Shown: positions 50,542 to 58,975 of the stretch, in pieces
How the letters are laid out: every line of letters begins with the position of its first letter
Position numbering within the stretch: position 1 is the first letter of the stretch
Origin: Thalassolituus sp. UBA674
Lineage (GTDB): Bacteria; Pseudomonadota; Gammaproteobacteria; Pseudomonadales; Oceanobacteraceae
Direction of reading: 5' to 3'
Assembly (NCBI GenBank): GCA_002298335.1
Contig: DBNK01000036.1
Coordinates: 1-64,000, forward strand
DNA: 64,000 bases
The notes under the pieces: model-generated
What the model saw: the letters and a program-made list of their open reading frames with translations, nothing else
Told to the model about the DNA's origin: nothing
Database searches by the model: none
Translations under genes and position numbers: made by a program

Positions 50542-51432
50542 TTACTGATAGATCTCAAGAATTTCACGCAGGCGGATGGTGCTGTCGGCGATGTCTTCCG
50601 GTGCCGCGGAGGCGGAATCCGGCGTGGTGCAGATCTCCAGCGAATTAAGAATATTCTTGTCCTGAGAATTAAAATAGCGCACCCACCAGACGTTGCGTGT
50701 ATTGGTGCTGGTGATACGGCAGTTGCCGTAACCTCGCGACAGAATGGTAGTGTTGCCCAGTCCCAGACGCTGGTCGAGAAACATCAGATCCTGCTCGGTC
50801 TGCGGCAGCAGGGTGAGATTGATGGTGTGGGTCATATCACCTGGGGTGAAATCTTCCAGCACTTCGTTGATCTCGGCTAACAGTGGCGGCGAGTTGATGA
50901 CGCCATCACCGACGTTCTCAATGGATTCATCCACGCGGGCCTGTGCTTTGGCAAAGGTGGTGTGCTGCACCAGTGACGGAATCGGACCGACTTCGATGTG
51001 GTCCTGGGTTACCTGGCCGGCGCTGTTCATATGCTGAATGCGCCAGACACCGCAGAGGACACCTTCCTGAATACGGATATGGCCGTCACCACCGAACAGG
51101 ATGCTGACTTCGCCTTCGCCCAGCACCTGATCCACCAGGTCGCGGTTGGCCGGGTCGAGATCGCTGACGCTCAGTTCGATGTTCGGCTCCCCGGGTTGCC
51201 ATGTGTCCATCCGCGCGAGCAGATACTCAAGACGACGGATCGCGGCGTTGAGGTGCGTGACATCCTCGGGCTCTGGCAGTATCGGCTGCTCGTAGGTATC
51301 CATGCCGGAAGGCAGTTGCAGGATGTCCAGTTCGGCGCCGTCGACTTCGGCAGGCTGGCTGCCCGGACCGCTGAGAGCCCCCGCTGAACTCATGGCGTCG
51401 GTGAAGATGATGTTGTCTTTATCAGAGCTCAT
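50542..51432 (-). CDS. hupH: HupH/HoxQ (HyaF family) hydrogenase maturation protein
   Basis: A 296-residue HyaF/HupH-family protein, with GEGEVSILFGGDGHIRIQEG and the C-terminal WWVRYFNSQDKNILNSLEI block. It is believed to act with HupG during maturation of the iron-sulfur small subunit under oxygen. It overlaps hupG by four bases. Confidence 0.92.
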   Translation of the reverse strand: MSSDKDNIIFTDAMSSAGALSGPGSQPAEVDGAELDILQLPSGMDTYEQPILPEPEDVTHLNAAIRRLEYLLARMDTWQPGEPNIELSVSDLDPANRDLVDQVLGEGEVSILFGGDGHIRIQEGVLCGVWRIQHMNSAGQVTQDHIEVGPIPSLVQHTTFAKAQARVDESIENVGDGVINSPPLLAEINEVLEDFTPGDMTHTINLTLLPQTEQDLMFLDQRLGLGNTTILSRGYGNCRITSTNTRNVWWVRYFNSQDKNILNSLEICTTPDSASAAPEDIADSTIRLREILEIYQ

Positions 51433-51836
51433 GCGCGGGTTTCCTGCAGGTTGATCAGAGGGATGATGGTTGGTGTGTCAGACAGAAGCTCCGGGATGCG
51501 GCTGGTGTAGTCATCCCAGTTCTGAATGCCGGTCATGTTGCCGCGGTAATCTCCGTTGACGAAGAAGGCCAGTGCAGGCCAGCGGGTAAAGTCGAACTGC
51601 TTCTGCAGATCGCGCTCGAAACTGCTGTCAATGATGGCCCCCTGCAGCTGCGGAAATTCTTTGAGAATCTCTGGCAGCACCATGGCGACGTCGTTGCTTT
51701 CCGGGTAACGCTCCGGGCTCTCACAGAAGAAGAGCACCACCTGCGGGTGCGCTGCCAGAAAGGCATTGTAAGTGTCGGCAGTGATGCGCGGCAGACCGGT
51801 ACGCTGCAGCATATTTTCAACGAGAAGTGACGGCAT
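51429..51836 (-). CDS. hupG: HupG/HoxO (HyaE family) thioredoxin-like chaperone
   Basis: A 135-residue protein with a thioredoxin fold but without the CxxC active site; the corresponding loop reads FFCESPERYPES. HyaE/HoxO proteins bind the Tat signal of the small subunit and proofread it before export. RWPALAFFVNGDYRG matches the cis-Pro region of thioredoxins. It overlaps hupF by one base and hupH by four. Confidence 0.92.
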   Translation of the reverse strand: MPSLLVENMLQRTGLPRITADTYNAFLAAHPQVVLFFCESPERYPESNDVAMVLPEILKEFPQLQGAIIDSSFERDLQKQFDFTRWPALAFFVNGDYRGNMTGIQNWDDYTSRIPELLSDTPTIIPLINLQETRA

Positions 51837-52198
51837 CAGGAATCCTCTGCAGCGTTCAGGTCGTGAGTGAACTCCGGTGCCGGAGTGGTTTGGGTAGCGG
51901 CTGGCTGGCGGAGGAATGCAGGCAGCTCCGGCTCGCGGTTGATCAGGTCGGCAAACAGGTGGTCAAAGTCTTCACCTTGCCGGACTTTCTCCAGAGCCTG
52001 TAAGGCCTGCAGGGTGTAATGGGCCTGCTCTGCAGAAAGCGTCTCGCGCGCGGTGTTGAGAAAAGTCATCACCCAGGTGCCGGGTTTCTGAGCGCCGATC
52101 AGCATGATGTCGATGTCGTGCTGCTGGCCCTTGTTGTCAGTACACAGGGCACGGGCATTGCTGCACTGTTCAATCTGCATGGGGATCCCGATGCACAT
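51836..52198 (-). CDS. hupF: HupF/HoxL, HypC-like chaperone for the uptake hydrogenase
   Basis: A HypC-family protein of 120 residues (longer than HypC, 84 here) with the essential N-terminal MCIGIP and a C-terminal extension rich in Pro and Thr. HupF stabilises and delivers the iron ligand to HupL, in particular in oxygen. It starts two bases before the hupD stop codon and overlaps hupG by one base. Confidence 0.94.
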   Translation of the reverse strand: MCIGIPMQIEQCSNARALCTDNKGQQHDIDIMLIGAQKPGTWVMTFLNTARETLSAEQAHYTLQALQALEKVRQGEDFDHLFADLINREPELPAFLRQPAATQTTPAPEFTHDLNAAEDS

Positions 52199-52200
52199 AG

Positions 52201-52944
52201 TTATTCCTCAGCCTTGTTGGTGGCAGTCTGATTGGGCGTGGAGCGGTATGGGTCAAGGTGGTGGTCAAGCGCAACGCTCATGCCTTCGATGTCAGCCGGA
52301 CGGTAGGCCACCTGAAATTCAGCCGATTGCAGTACGCGGTCATCGCCCGTACGGCAGGCACGGCTGGCATCCGGGCGTTCCTGTTCGTACAGATCCATGT
52401 CAGCAATGGTTCCTGCGGCCTGTACTGGAGCCTGCAGCGGCTGCTCCCGACGGCTGGCACTGATACCCAGGCTGTCGAGATAGCTGAGAGCAGTATCAAT
52501 GGCGGGCTGAATCTGCGCTTTGACCAGTGGGTCAAGACTGCCGCCGAAGTCTTCGAGCAGGACTGGCTGCACACCAATCAGCAACAGTTTTTCCGGGTAA
52601 TCGCCCATCATTTCAGCCAGTGCCAGTACTTCCTGGAAACCGGTCTGATGCAGGCTGACCTTTTTGGCGCCCAGAAATTTAGGCACTTCATCGCCTTCGA
52701 CGATTCTTAGTGTGCCACCGGGCAGGCCGTAGTCGACGGCATCAAAGACGATCAGCACGTCGCTGTCGCGGATGTACTGCACCAGATAAATGCCCTGGGT
52801 GCCGCCGTCCATCAGCTGTACGTTGGCAGGGAAGTCGTAGTGGCGTTGCAGGGTTTCGAGGGCGCGAACGCCGAAGCCTTCGTCTGCCCATAGCAGATTA
52901 CCAATACCCAGTATCAGAACGCGGGAGTCGGGCCCGTCGGTCAT
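52201..52944 (-). CDS. hupD: HupD hydrogenase maturation endopeptidase
   Basis: Cleaves the C-terminal extension of HupL (VMSEDGQELANVKVR here) after nickel insertion. Nickel-sensing residues fit Glu22 (ADEGFG), Asp68 (VFDAVDYG) and His99 (SLHQTGF), in register with E. coli HybD. The protein has 247 residues, roughly 45 more than usual; the extra C-terminal part after about residue 170 is polar and of unknown role. It is the first gene of the accessory run and has its own candidate sigma-54 promoter at 53040-53054. Confidence 0.94.
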   Translation of the reverse strand: MTDGPDSRVLILGIGNLLWADEGFGVRALETLQRHYDFPANVQLMDGGTQGIYLVQYIRDSDVLIVFDAVDYGLPGGTLRIVEGDEVPKFLGAKKVSLHQTGFQEVLALAEMMGDYPEKLLLIGVQPVLLEDFGGSLDPLVKAQIQPAIDTALSYLDSLGISASRREQPLQAPVQAAGTIADMDLYEQERPDASRACRTGDDRVLQSAEFQVAYRPADIEGMSVALDHHLDPYRSTPNQTATNKAEE

Positions 52945-53039
52945 GTGTGCTCCCGTTGTTGTTATTGGTGTGAATCCGGTCTTTGGTGGAAGGATTCAGC
53001 GGGGGTAGCCAGTGTCTTGTCTCTCATCCGGCTTACATA

Positions 53040-53054
53040 GCAGCGGCTGTGCCA
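53040..53054 (-). promoter_or_regulatory. Sigma-54 (-24/-12) promoter for hupD and the accessory genes
   Basis: On the minus strand TGGCACAGCCGCTGC matches the consensus TGGCAC-N5-TTGC at nine of ten conserved positions, with exact GG-N10-GC spacing. The start would be near 53028, about 85 bases before the hupD start. HupR in this locus has the GAFTGA loop needed to activate it. Confidence 0.75.
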
Positions 53055-53258
53055 ATCGTCGGTTTTTTTTAACTTATTGAATTATATGTGAAAAATAGAT
53101 TTCTGAACGTATGTTGTGTTTTTGCGTGGAAGTTAATCTATCGCTTTTGCGATGATGGTGGAAGGTGAATAACCACTATGGTGGTAAGTATATGATCAGT
53201 GACCAGACACTTGTCAGTTTCAGGTGGTTAATCCTTGACCAGTCGTGCGCCCCGGACA

Positions 53259-53291
53259 TAAAAAAAGCCTGCACCGGGAAGGAAGCAGGCC
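53259..53291 (-). terminator. Terminator of the hupSL-orf75-hupC transcript
   Basis: On the minus strand a GCCTGC / GCAGGC stem with a 12-base loop is followed by seven T. It lies about 45 bases after the hupC stop and separates the structural operon from hupD. Confidence 0.75.
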
Positions 53292-53337
53292 CAGCAAATA
53301 CTGCTGAAGAGGCGATGGAATGTGTGCTGAATGGGTG

Positions 53338-54027
53338 TCAGTCACGATCGTCTTTGAACATGCGCCAGCCACTGATCATGGTGCTGACGATGCTCTGACG
53401 CGACATGATGTCTTCGCGCACCGCGACGTACACATGAATCATGACAAACAGGGTGATGATCCACAGACCCCAGTGGTGCCACATGCGCACATCCTGGCTC
53501 TGGCCAACCAGCGGAATCAACCAGCCGAACAGGGCGTCCTGCCAGCTGCCCAGTCCTTCCTGCTCTGCGTAGAGGGCAAAGCCGGTGAGGATCATGGCAA
53601 TACCTCCGAAGACCACAACAATCAGCATGGCAAGGGATGCCAGCGGATTATGGCCAATGTACTTTTTAGGTTCCCGGTTCATGAAGGCATACCAGCGCAC
53701 TTCATGCCAGAGCTCCTTCCAGTACTGCGCGGTGTGCAGTTTGGGCAGAAACAGCTCCCGCGAATGTGAGTTGCCGACAAACGCCCAGTAGATGCGACCA
53801 ATAAACCCGACGGTAAACACATAGGCAGCAGCGAAGTGCACAAAGCGTACATAGCCCATCACGAACCAGTCGCTGGCCTCCCCGGGAAAGGCAGGCAGCG
53901 GGTGAGCGATCAGGTAGCCGGTAATGGCCAGCAGAGTGATCGATAACGCGTTGACCCAGTGCCACAGCCGCACCGGTGCCTCATACACGTAGACAGCAGT
54001 CTGCTTGACGGTCTTGGTCTCTTCCAT
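53338..54027 (-). CDS. hupC: HupC/HoxZ cytochrome b subunit of the membrane-bound hydrogenase
   Basis: Diheme cytochrome b that anchors HupSL to the membrane and passes electrons to quinone. The 229-residue protein has four membrane helices and conserved His ligands (LWHWVNAL, FVHFAAAY, WHHWGLW, MIHVYVAVRED). It is preceded by the small orf75 and followed by a terminator. Confidence 0.95.
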   Translation of the reverse strand: MEETKTVKQTAVYVYEAPVRLWHWVNALSITLLAITGYLIAHPLPAFPGEASDWFVMGYVRFVHFAAAYVFTVGFIGRIYWAFVGNSHSRELFLPKLHTAQYWKELWHEVRWYAFMNREPKKYIGHNPLASLAMLIVVVFGGIAMILTGFALYAEQEGLGSWQDALFGWLIPLVGQSQDVRMWHHWGLWIITLFVMIHVYVAVREDIMSRQSIVSTMISGWRMFKDDRD

Positions 54028-54040
54028 ACAGGCCTCCTTC

Positions 54041-54268
54041 TCAGTGAGTGCGCTTGTCAGAACCGGTTCTGGCGTTGCGGCTGCGGCGATACAGTACGAT
54101 ACCGGCGGTGGCTGCGGTCAGCACCACAAGAACACCAATCCAGTGATCCGGATTGGTACTGAGGTGCATCAGCAGGCTGCTCAGGCCATCATCGTGATGG
54201 CCTTCATGGGCGGCTGCGGTCTGACTGAACAGGGCGACCAGAGCTGTCGTTGTGATTATTTTTTTCAT
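54041..54268 (-). CDS. Small exported membrane protein between hupL and hupC (orf75)
   Basis: A 75-residue protein with a signal peptide (about residues 1-20, ending AAA), a His-rich mature N-terminus (HEGHHDDG) and one membrane helix at about residues 45-60 with a basic C-terminal tail. GGAGAGACG precedes the ATG, and gaps of 22 bases to hupL and 13 to hupC make it part of the structural operon. It does not match the HupE nickel permease, which is larger. A role in metal binding at the periplasmic face or in HupC assembly is inference. Confidence 0.72.
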   Translation of the reverse strand: MKKIITTTALVALFSQTAAAHEGHHDDGLSSLLMHLSTNPDHWIGVLVVLTAATAGIVLYRRSRNARTGSDKRTH

Positions 54269-54290
54269 TATCGTCTCTCCGGGAATTCAG

Positions 54291-56090
54291 TTATCGAACT
54301 TTGACGTTGGCCAGTTCCTGACCGTCTTCGCTCATGACGTGGGTTGAGCAGGCCAGGCATGGGTCAAAGCTGTGCAGGGTGCGCAGGATTTCGACCGGCT
54401 CTTCCTTACGCTCGACCTTGGTGTTCATCAGTGCGGCTTCAAATGCGCCGATACCGCCCTGACTGTCGCGGGGTGAACCGTTCCAGGTGGTGGGCACGAT
54501 GCACTGGTAGTTTTCGATTTTGGTGTCTTTTATCTGAATCCAGTGACCCAGAGCGCCTCGTGGAGCTTCAGCAAAACCAACGCCTTTGACCTGTTTCGGC
54601 CAGGTGGATGGATCCCAGCGTTCGGTGTTTGCGGTCGAGATATCACCGGCTTTGATGTTACCCAGCAGCTTGTCCATAAAGTAGCGCATCTGGTCAGCAG
54701 CCCACTCGGCTTCCAGTGCCCGGGCAGCGGTGCGGCCCAGCGTTGAGAAAAGGCCTTCAAGCGGGATATCCAGAGTTCTCAGGGTGAAGTTGATCTGCTC
54801 AGTGATGGCTTCATGGCCTTGCGCGTAACCAATGATGTAACGCGCCAGCGGGCCGACTTCCATGGCGTGGCCTTTCCAGCGTGGTGCCTTGATCCAGGAA
54901 TATTTCGCGCTTTCGTCGATTTCCTGAATGTTGGTGCGGGTACCCACTGTGTTTGGTCCCAGTTCGTACTTAGGCTCGGTGATGCCATCCCACGGATGCA
55001 GACCTTTGGCTTCGTCCGGATACTGGTACCAGGAGTGCGGCACGAACTCCTGAATCTCTTCCGGATCGCGCAGGTTGACCGGATGCACTTCCTCAAGCTT
55101 GCCGTTAATAATGGCGCCGTGCGGCATCATCAGGTTGGCCGGGGAGTAGTCGTTGGCTTTGTCCGGGATATCGCCGTAGGCCAGTACGTTCATGCCAGAG
55201 ATACCGCCGCCGTACATCCAGCCTTTGTAGAAGCTGCCGATGGCAAGGATGTCCGGTACGTAGACGTTCTTAATGAACTCCTGAGTCTGATCGATGATGT
55301 ATGAGATCTGATTCAGGGTGACCATGTTCAGTGGCGCACCGGCGGCCATGTCGTCGTTGATGTTGATGGCACAGGGAACACCGCCGACCATCCAGTTCGG
55401 GTGTGGGTCTTTACCGCCCAGAATGGTCCGGATCTTCATCATCTCTTTCTGGAAGTCCAGTGCTTCCAGATAGTGCGTTACCGCCATCAGGTCGGCTTCC
55501 GGCGGCAGTTTGTAGGCCGGGTTAGTCCAGTAGCCGTTCTTGAACGGACCGAGCTGGCCGCTTTCTACGAACTTCTTCAGGCGGTTCTGAATATCACGGA
55601 AGTAGCCGGGCGATGACTTGGCGTGACGCGGCGACGACATTTTCTGCAGCTCAGAGGTGGCTTTCGGGTCAGCCTTGAGGGCATTCACCGGGTTTACCCA
55701 ATCGAGCGCGTGCAGGTGGTAGAAGTGCACCAGATGGTCATGCACCTGAAGCACCAGCTGCATGATGTTACGGATGGAGTTGGCGTTCTCCGGAATATGA
55801 ATGTTCAGCGCGTCTTCCACGCAGCGCACGGAGGTGAGGGCATGGGTGCCTGTACACACACCGCAGATACGCTGCACAAACGCCCAGGCGTCACGCGGAT
55901 CACGGCCTTTCAGGATAACTTCCAGTCCACGCCACATAGTGCCCGTTGAGACGGCGTTGCGGATGTAGTTGTCGTCATCAATGTTCACTTCACAGCGCAT
56001 GTGACCTTCAATGCGCGTGACCGGGTCAACAACAACACGCTGACCGGTGTTGTTCATCGTGAAGCCGGTTGGGGTAGTAAAGGTACTCAT
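54291..56090 (-). CDS. hupL: Uptake [NiFe]-hydrogenase large subunit
   Basis: Catalytic subunit that oxidises H2 in the periplasm. The 599-residue precursor has the N-terminal VTRIEGH motif, the first Cys pair RICGVCTGTH and the second pair in SFDPCLACSTH, followed by the 15-residue extension removed by HupD. The sequence is of the group 1 HupL/HoxG type. It overlaps hupS by one base. It has no export signal and would travel with HupS through the Tat system. Confidence 0.97.
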   Translation of the reverse strand: MSTFTTPTGFTMNNTGQRVVVDPVTRIEGHMRCEVNIDDDNYIRNAVSTGTMWRGLEVILKGRDPRDAWAFVQRICGVCTGTHALTSVRCVEDALNIHIPENANSIRNIMQLVLQVHDHLVHFYHLHALDWVNPVNALKADPKATSELQKMSSPRHAKSSPGYFRDIQNRLKKFVESGQLGPFKNGYWTNPAYKLPPEADLMAVTHYLEALDFQKEMMKIRTILGGKDPHPNWMVGGVPCAININDDMAAGAPLNMVTLNQISYIIDQTQEFIKNVYVPDILAIGSFYKGWMYGGGISGMNVLAYGDIPDKANDYSPANLMMPHGAIINGKLEEVHPVNLRDPEEIQEFVPHSWYQYPDEAKGLHPWDGITEPKYELGPNTVGTRTNIQEIDESAKYSWIKAPRWKGHAMEVGPLARYIIGYAQGHEAITEQINFTLRTLDIPLEGLFSTLGRTAARALEAEWAADQMRYFMDKLLGNIKAGDISTANTERWDPSTWPKQVKGVGFAEAPRGALGHWIQIKDTKIENYQCIVPTTWNGSPRDSQGGIGAFEAALMNTKVERKEEPVEILRTLHSFDPCLACSTHVMSEDGQELANVKVR

Positions 56091-57166
56091 CAGTTGTCAT
56101 CTCCTTTCTTCTGCGCACTCTTGAGCGCAGTGACTGCTGCATGAGCAGCAATCGCACCGCCGACGATGCCGGCCGCGGCCATACCGACCTTGTCGGCGTT
56201 GGCTTCAATACCAAATTGGTGGGTGTCTGTGGTGTGCTGGTAGAAGGAGCCTTTGTCCCAGAAGCCGTCTTCCGAGCAGCCGATACAGGGGTGACCTGCC
56301 TGAATCGGAAAGGAGAGGCCGCCGTTCCAGCGGATGGTGGAGCAGGCGTTGTACGTGGTCGGGCCTTTACAGCCGACCTTGTACAGGCAGTAACCCTTAC
56401 GCGCGCCTTCATCGTCGAACTTCTCGACAAACTGACCGGCATCAAAGTGCGGGCGGCGGTAGCACTTGTCGTGCACGCGCTGGCTGTAGAACATCTTCGG
56501 ACGCCCCTGACGGTCCAGTGCAGGCAGTTGTTCAAAGGTCAGGATGTAAGTAATAACCGCAGTCATGACTTCGGCAATCGGCGGACATCCCGGCACCTTG
56601 ATAATGGGTTTGTTCGGCATGCCCGGCACCTGATGGATCGGGGTGGCCTGAGTCGGGTTCGGACGCGCAGCCTGTACACACCCCCAGGACGCACATGAGC
56701 CCCAGGAAATAATGGCTTTAGCGTGCCTGGCAGCGTGCAGCAGCTGTTCGGTGAATGGCTTGCCACCGATGATGCAGAACATACCGTCTTCGTTCAGTGG
56801 CGGGTTGCCTTCAACGGCCAGAATAAAGTTGCCGTCGTACTTCTTGATGGTTTCATCAATGATAGCCTCGGCCTGATGTCCGGCAGCTGCCATCAGAGTG
56901 TCGTCGTAATCCAGTGAGATCATCGACAGAATCACATCCTTCGCCAGCGGGTGTGCGGAACGGATAAAGGACTCCGAACAGCAGGTGCACTCCAGACCGT
57001 GCAACCACAGCACCGGAATGCGCGGCTTGGTTTCCATGGCGTGAGCAATCTGTGGAACAACGGCCGGGCTGAGGCCCAGAGCGGAGGCGGTAAGGCTGCA
57101 GAACTTGATGAAGCTGCGACGGGAAATACCCTGACGTCGCATCACATCGTAGAAGGTTTCAATCAT
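56090..57166 (-). CDS. hupS: Uptake [NiFe]-hydrogenase small subunit, oxygen-tolerant type
   Basis: Iron-sulfur subunit with a long Tat signal (SRRSFIKF at residues 15-22, cleavage probably after AHA, residue 43). In mature numbering the proximal cluster motif has Cys17, an extra Cys19 and Cys20 (ECTCC), and the second motif has Cys115 and an extra Cys120 (GSCASWGC). These supernumerary cysteines make the 4Fe-3S cluster of oxygen-tolerant group 1d hydrogenases such as R. eutropha HoxK, which it closely resembles. A C-terminal membrane helix (AAAGIVGGAIAAHAAV) precedes a Lys-rich tail. It is the first gene of the operon. Confidence 0.97.
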   Translation of the reverse strand: MIETFYDVMRRQGISRRSFIKFCSLTASALGLSPAVVPQIAHAMETKPRIPVLWLHGLECTCCSESFIRSAHPLAKDVILSMISLDYDDTLMAAAGHQAEAIIDETIKKYDGNFILAVEGNPPLNEDGMFCIIGGKPFTEQLLHAARHAKAIISWGSCASWGCVQAARPNPTQATPIHQVPGMPNKPIIKVPGCPPIAEVMTAVITYILTFEQLPALDRQGRPKMFYSQRVHDKCYRRPHFDAGQFVEKFDDEGARKGYCLYKVGCKGPTTYNACSTIRWNGGLSFPIQAGHPCIGCSEDGFWDKGSFYQHTTDTHQFGIEANADKVGMAAAGIVGGAIAAHAAVTALKSAQKKGDDN

Positions 57167-57254
57167 GCTTGGCTTCTCCCGAACGGTAAAACGGCTGCTT
57201 ACCGGCTGGATATTGTTGTTATGTGTGGCGGTTACGCGTACGTGGTTGATAATC

Positions 57255-57269
57255 GCAACTTCTGTGCCA
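57255..57269 (-). promoter_or_regulatory. Sigma-54 (-24/-12) promoter for hupSL
   Basis: On the minus strand TGGCACAGAAGTTGC is a perfect match to TGGCAC-N5-TTGC. Transcription would start near 57243, leaving a leader of about 76 bases before hupS. An AT-rich palindrome (CTGTTT-AA-AAACAG, 57280-57293) lies just upstream. I found no exact TTG-N5-CAA HupR site in the next 300 bases. Confidence 0.85.
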
Positions 57270-57871
57270 TGAAAAATAACTGTTTAAAAACAGATGCTTA
57301 TGAAATTCCTGGCCCGAATTGCTCATACTGACTTGGAAGCTGAACAGTTAGTTACTTAAGACAGGTGGTAAGTAGGTTTGCAGCTGGTAAGGCGGTAATC
57401 AGACAACCGCCTGAGTGAAGCCGGGCAGGTCTGCACCAGTACCTGATTCGGGCAGTGGAGAATTGTGCTTTTGCTTTGCAGTCGGGTATGGAATGGATCG
57501 CTACATAACCACTTAAGTTTTGCCTCACAGCGGGTTTGCCAGAGGGGCGGTCAGGCTAATCGTTACCAGGTTGGGACGACTCTTACACGGGAAACAATGA
57601 TCTGACTGTTCCTTCAGAAACTCGGTGTCATAGAGGTGGTGTTTTCAGCTGATGTCCTCTCTGTTTTTTCAGGTGAAGGCTATAAGACCAGTCTGTCAAT
57701 GCACAACTGAGGTACCTTTCAGTCCGGACGCAAAAGGCCTTATATCTTTGGCAATGCCCCGGATTTTGAATGTCGACTATGGAGTCTTCTTTGCTTCCAC
57801 ACTGTTGATAATGCCACGTTTCACATTTATTGTTGAAGGAAGGGACAACCATTTATGGAGTAAAAGTGGGT
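57270..57871. other. Gene-free region between hupS and the hydrolase-like gene
   Basis: About 600 bases that contain the upstream control region of the hupS promoter (including the AT-rich palindrome at 57280-57293) and presumably the promoter of the plus-strand gene at 57872. I see no convincing small gene, repeat, riboswitch or terminator; small open frames here lack ribosome sites and family resemblance. Confidence 0.5.
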
Positions 57872-58975
57872 ATGAATCTGAGGGCTGCTGATAAGAAATT
57901 CGGTAAATATGTGAAAGTGATCAAAGCTGCTGCCGTATTGATTGAGAAAGAGGACCCGGTACTGGCGCAAAATCTTATAACGATCGCTTTGCAGATACGC
58001 CCGGGAAGCACTCCCCTTATGAAAAAGTTTGAGGAGTACGGCCAATCAATGGGTCGTGCCTCGGATGTTGGCGAGCTTACTGATTCTGTTCTGGTAGATG
58101 CACTTCTTAAACTCGAAAAAATTAACATGAAGGTCGCTTTGGAGTTGGCTCCCATTGTACATGAGTTGCTACCAGACGATGAAAGGCTGAAATCATTTGA
58201 CGCCAGAACGGAAATAATCAGTGAGTTCAAGAAGAGTAACGAGCGTCTGACTGAACAGGTTGAATTATTGAGAAGTAAATTTAACCAGATTCATGAAGCC
58301 CTTAATTATTCTGATCTTCTTAAGATAAAGGAAATAGACGACCCTGCAGCAAAGCTTTCTGCTGTCGAAATTATTGATAAAGGTTCTGAAAAAACCTTAT
58401 TGGTATTTGGAGGTATGGCAACACGCCCCTCAATGCCACCTAAAGAGTTTTTTAAGTCATTCTCTGAGAAAGATATGAATATTGTCTTTGTCAAAGACTT
58501 CAAACAATGCTGGTACCAGAATGGCCTTGTTGGTAAATCCCATGATGTAGAATCAACAGTCAGGGTTCTCAGAGACTTGATTCCACCATCAACAAAAAAC
58601 CTTATTTGTCTTGGTACATCCGCAGGAGGGTATGCCGCTATCAGGTTCGGTGTTGAGCTCAATGCAGAAAGGATAATCGCTTTTGCACCACAGACCCTTA
58701 TCGGCACTCAGGTATTTAAAAGATTCAAATCTGCGGAGAGTCGCATAGAAGAGGTTGATATAAACAGCCCTGATTTCGACTTGAAAAAGATTTTGTCAGC
58801 CAGGCCTCATCACAATATAGAAGTGCACTTTGGTGAGCTGAATGCCCAGGATCATGCCGCTGCCGATCATATAAAAGATCATGTCAACTTATATCCCTAT
58901 CCGTTTGATGGTCATGGTATTGCTTCGTATCTTAAAGGCAATGGCACTCTGGAAGAGATATTGTCTACAATCTGA
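57872..58975 (+). CDS. Unrecognised protein with C-terminal alpha/beta-hydrolase-like domain
   Basis: The start at ATG 57872 (GGAG 11 bases upstream) gives 367 residues; a TTG 42 bases earlier is less likely. The N-terminal 130 residues are helical, perhaps repeat-like, and a coiled coil follows (about 115-150). The C-terminal half has a nucleophile elbow (LGTSAGGYAAIRFG) and a late His in YPFDGHGIAS, which together suggest a serine hydrolase. No acidic member of the triad can be assigned with certainty. It is more AT-rich than the hydrogenase genes and has no operon partner. Similar elbows occur in polysaccharide-modifying esterases, but I cannot name the family. Confidence 0.7.
   Translation: MNLRAADKKFGKYVKVIKAAAVLIEKEDPVLAQNLITIALQIRPGSTPLMKKFEEYGQSMGRASDVGELTDSVLVDALLKLEKINMKVALELAPIVHELLPDDERLKSFDARTEIISEFKKSNERLTEQVELLRSKFNQIHEALNYSDLLKIKEIDDPAAKLSAVEIIDKGSEKTLLVFGGMATRPSMPPKEFFKSFSEKDMNIVFVKDFKQCWYQNGLVGKSHDVESTVRVLRDLIPPSTKNLICLGTSAGGYAAIRFGVELNAERIIAFAPQTLIGTQVFKRFKSAESRIEEVDINSPDFDLKKILSARPHHNIEVHFGELNAQDHAAADHIKDHVNLYPYPFDGHGIASYLKGNGTLEEILSTI

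Larger units (their letters stand above)
52945..53337. other. Intergenic region between hupC and hupD
   Basis: A 393-base gap that divides the structural operon (hupSL-orf75-hupC) from the accessory operon starting at hupD. It holds a terminator near the hupC end and a sigma-54 promoter near the hupD end, described separately. An AT-rich stretch (about 53060-53150) upstream of the promoter is a reasonable place for enhancer or IHF contacts, but I see no clear binding site. Confidence 0.6.

Noticed and set aside
53165..53398. 77-codon plus-strand frame in the hupC-hupD gap
   Set aside because: It crosses the hupC terminator and part of hupC; no ribosome site or coding character.
57652..57891. 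79-codon plus-strand frame upstream of the hydrolase-like gene
   Set aside because: No ribosome site, random composition and overlap with the better supported start at 57872.
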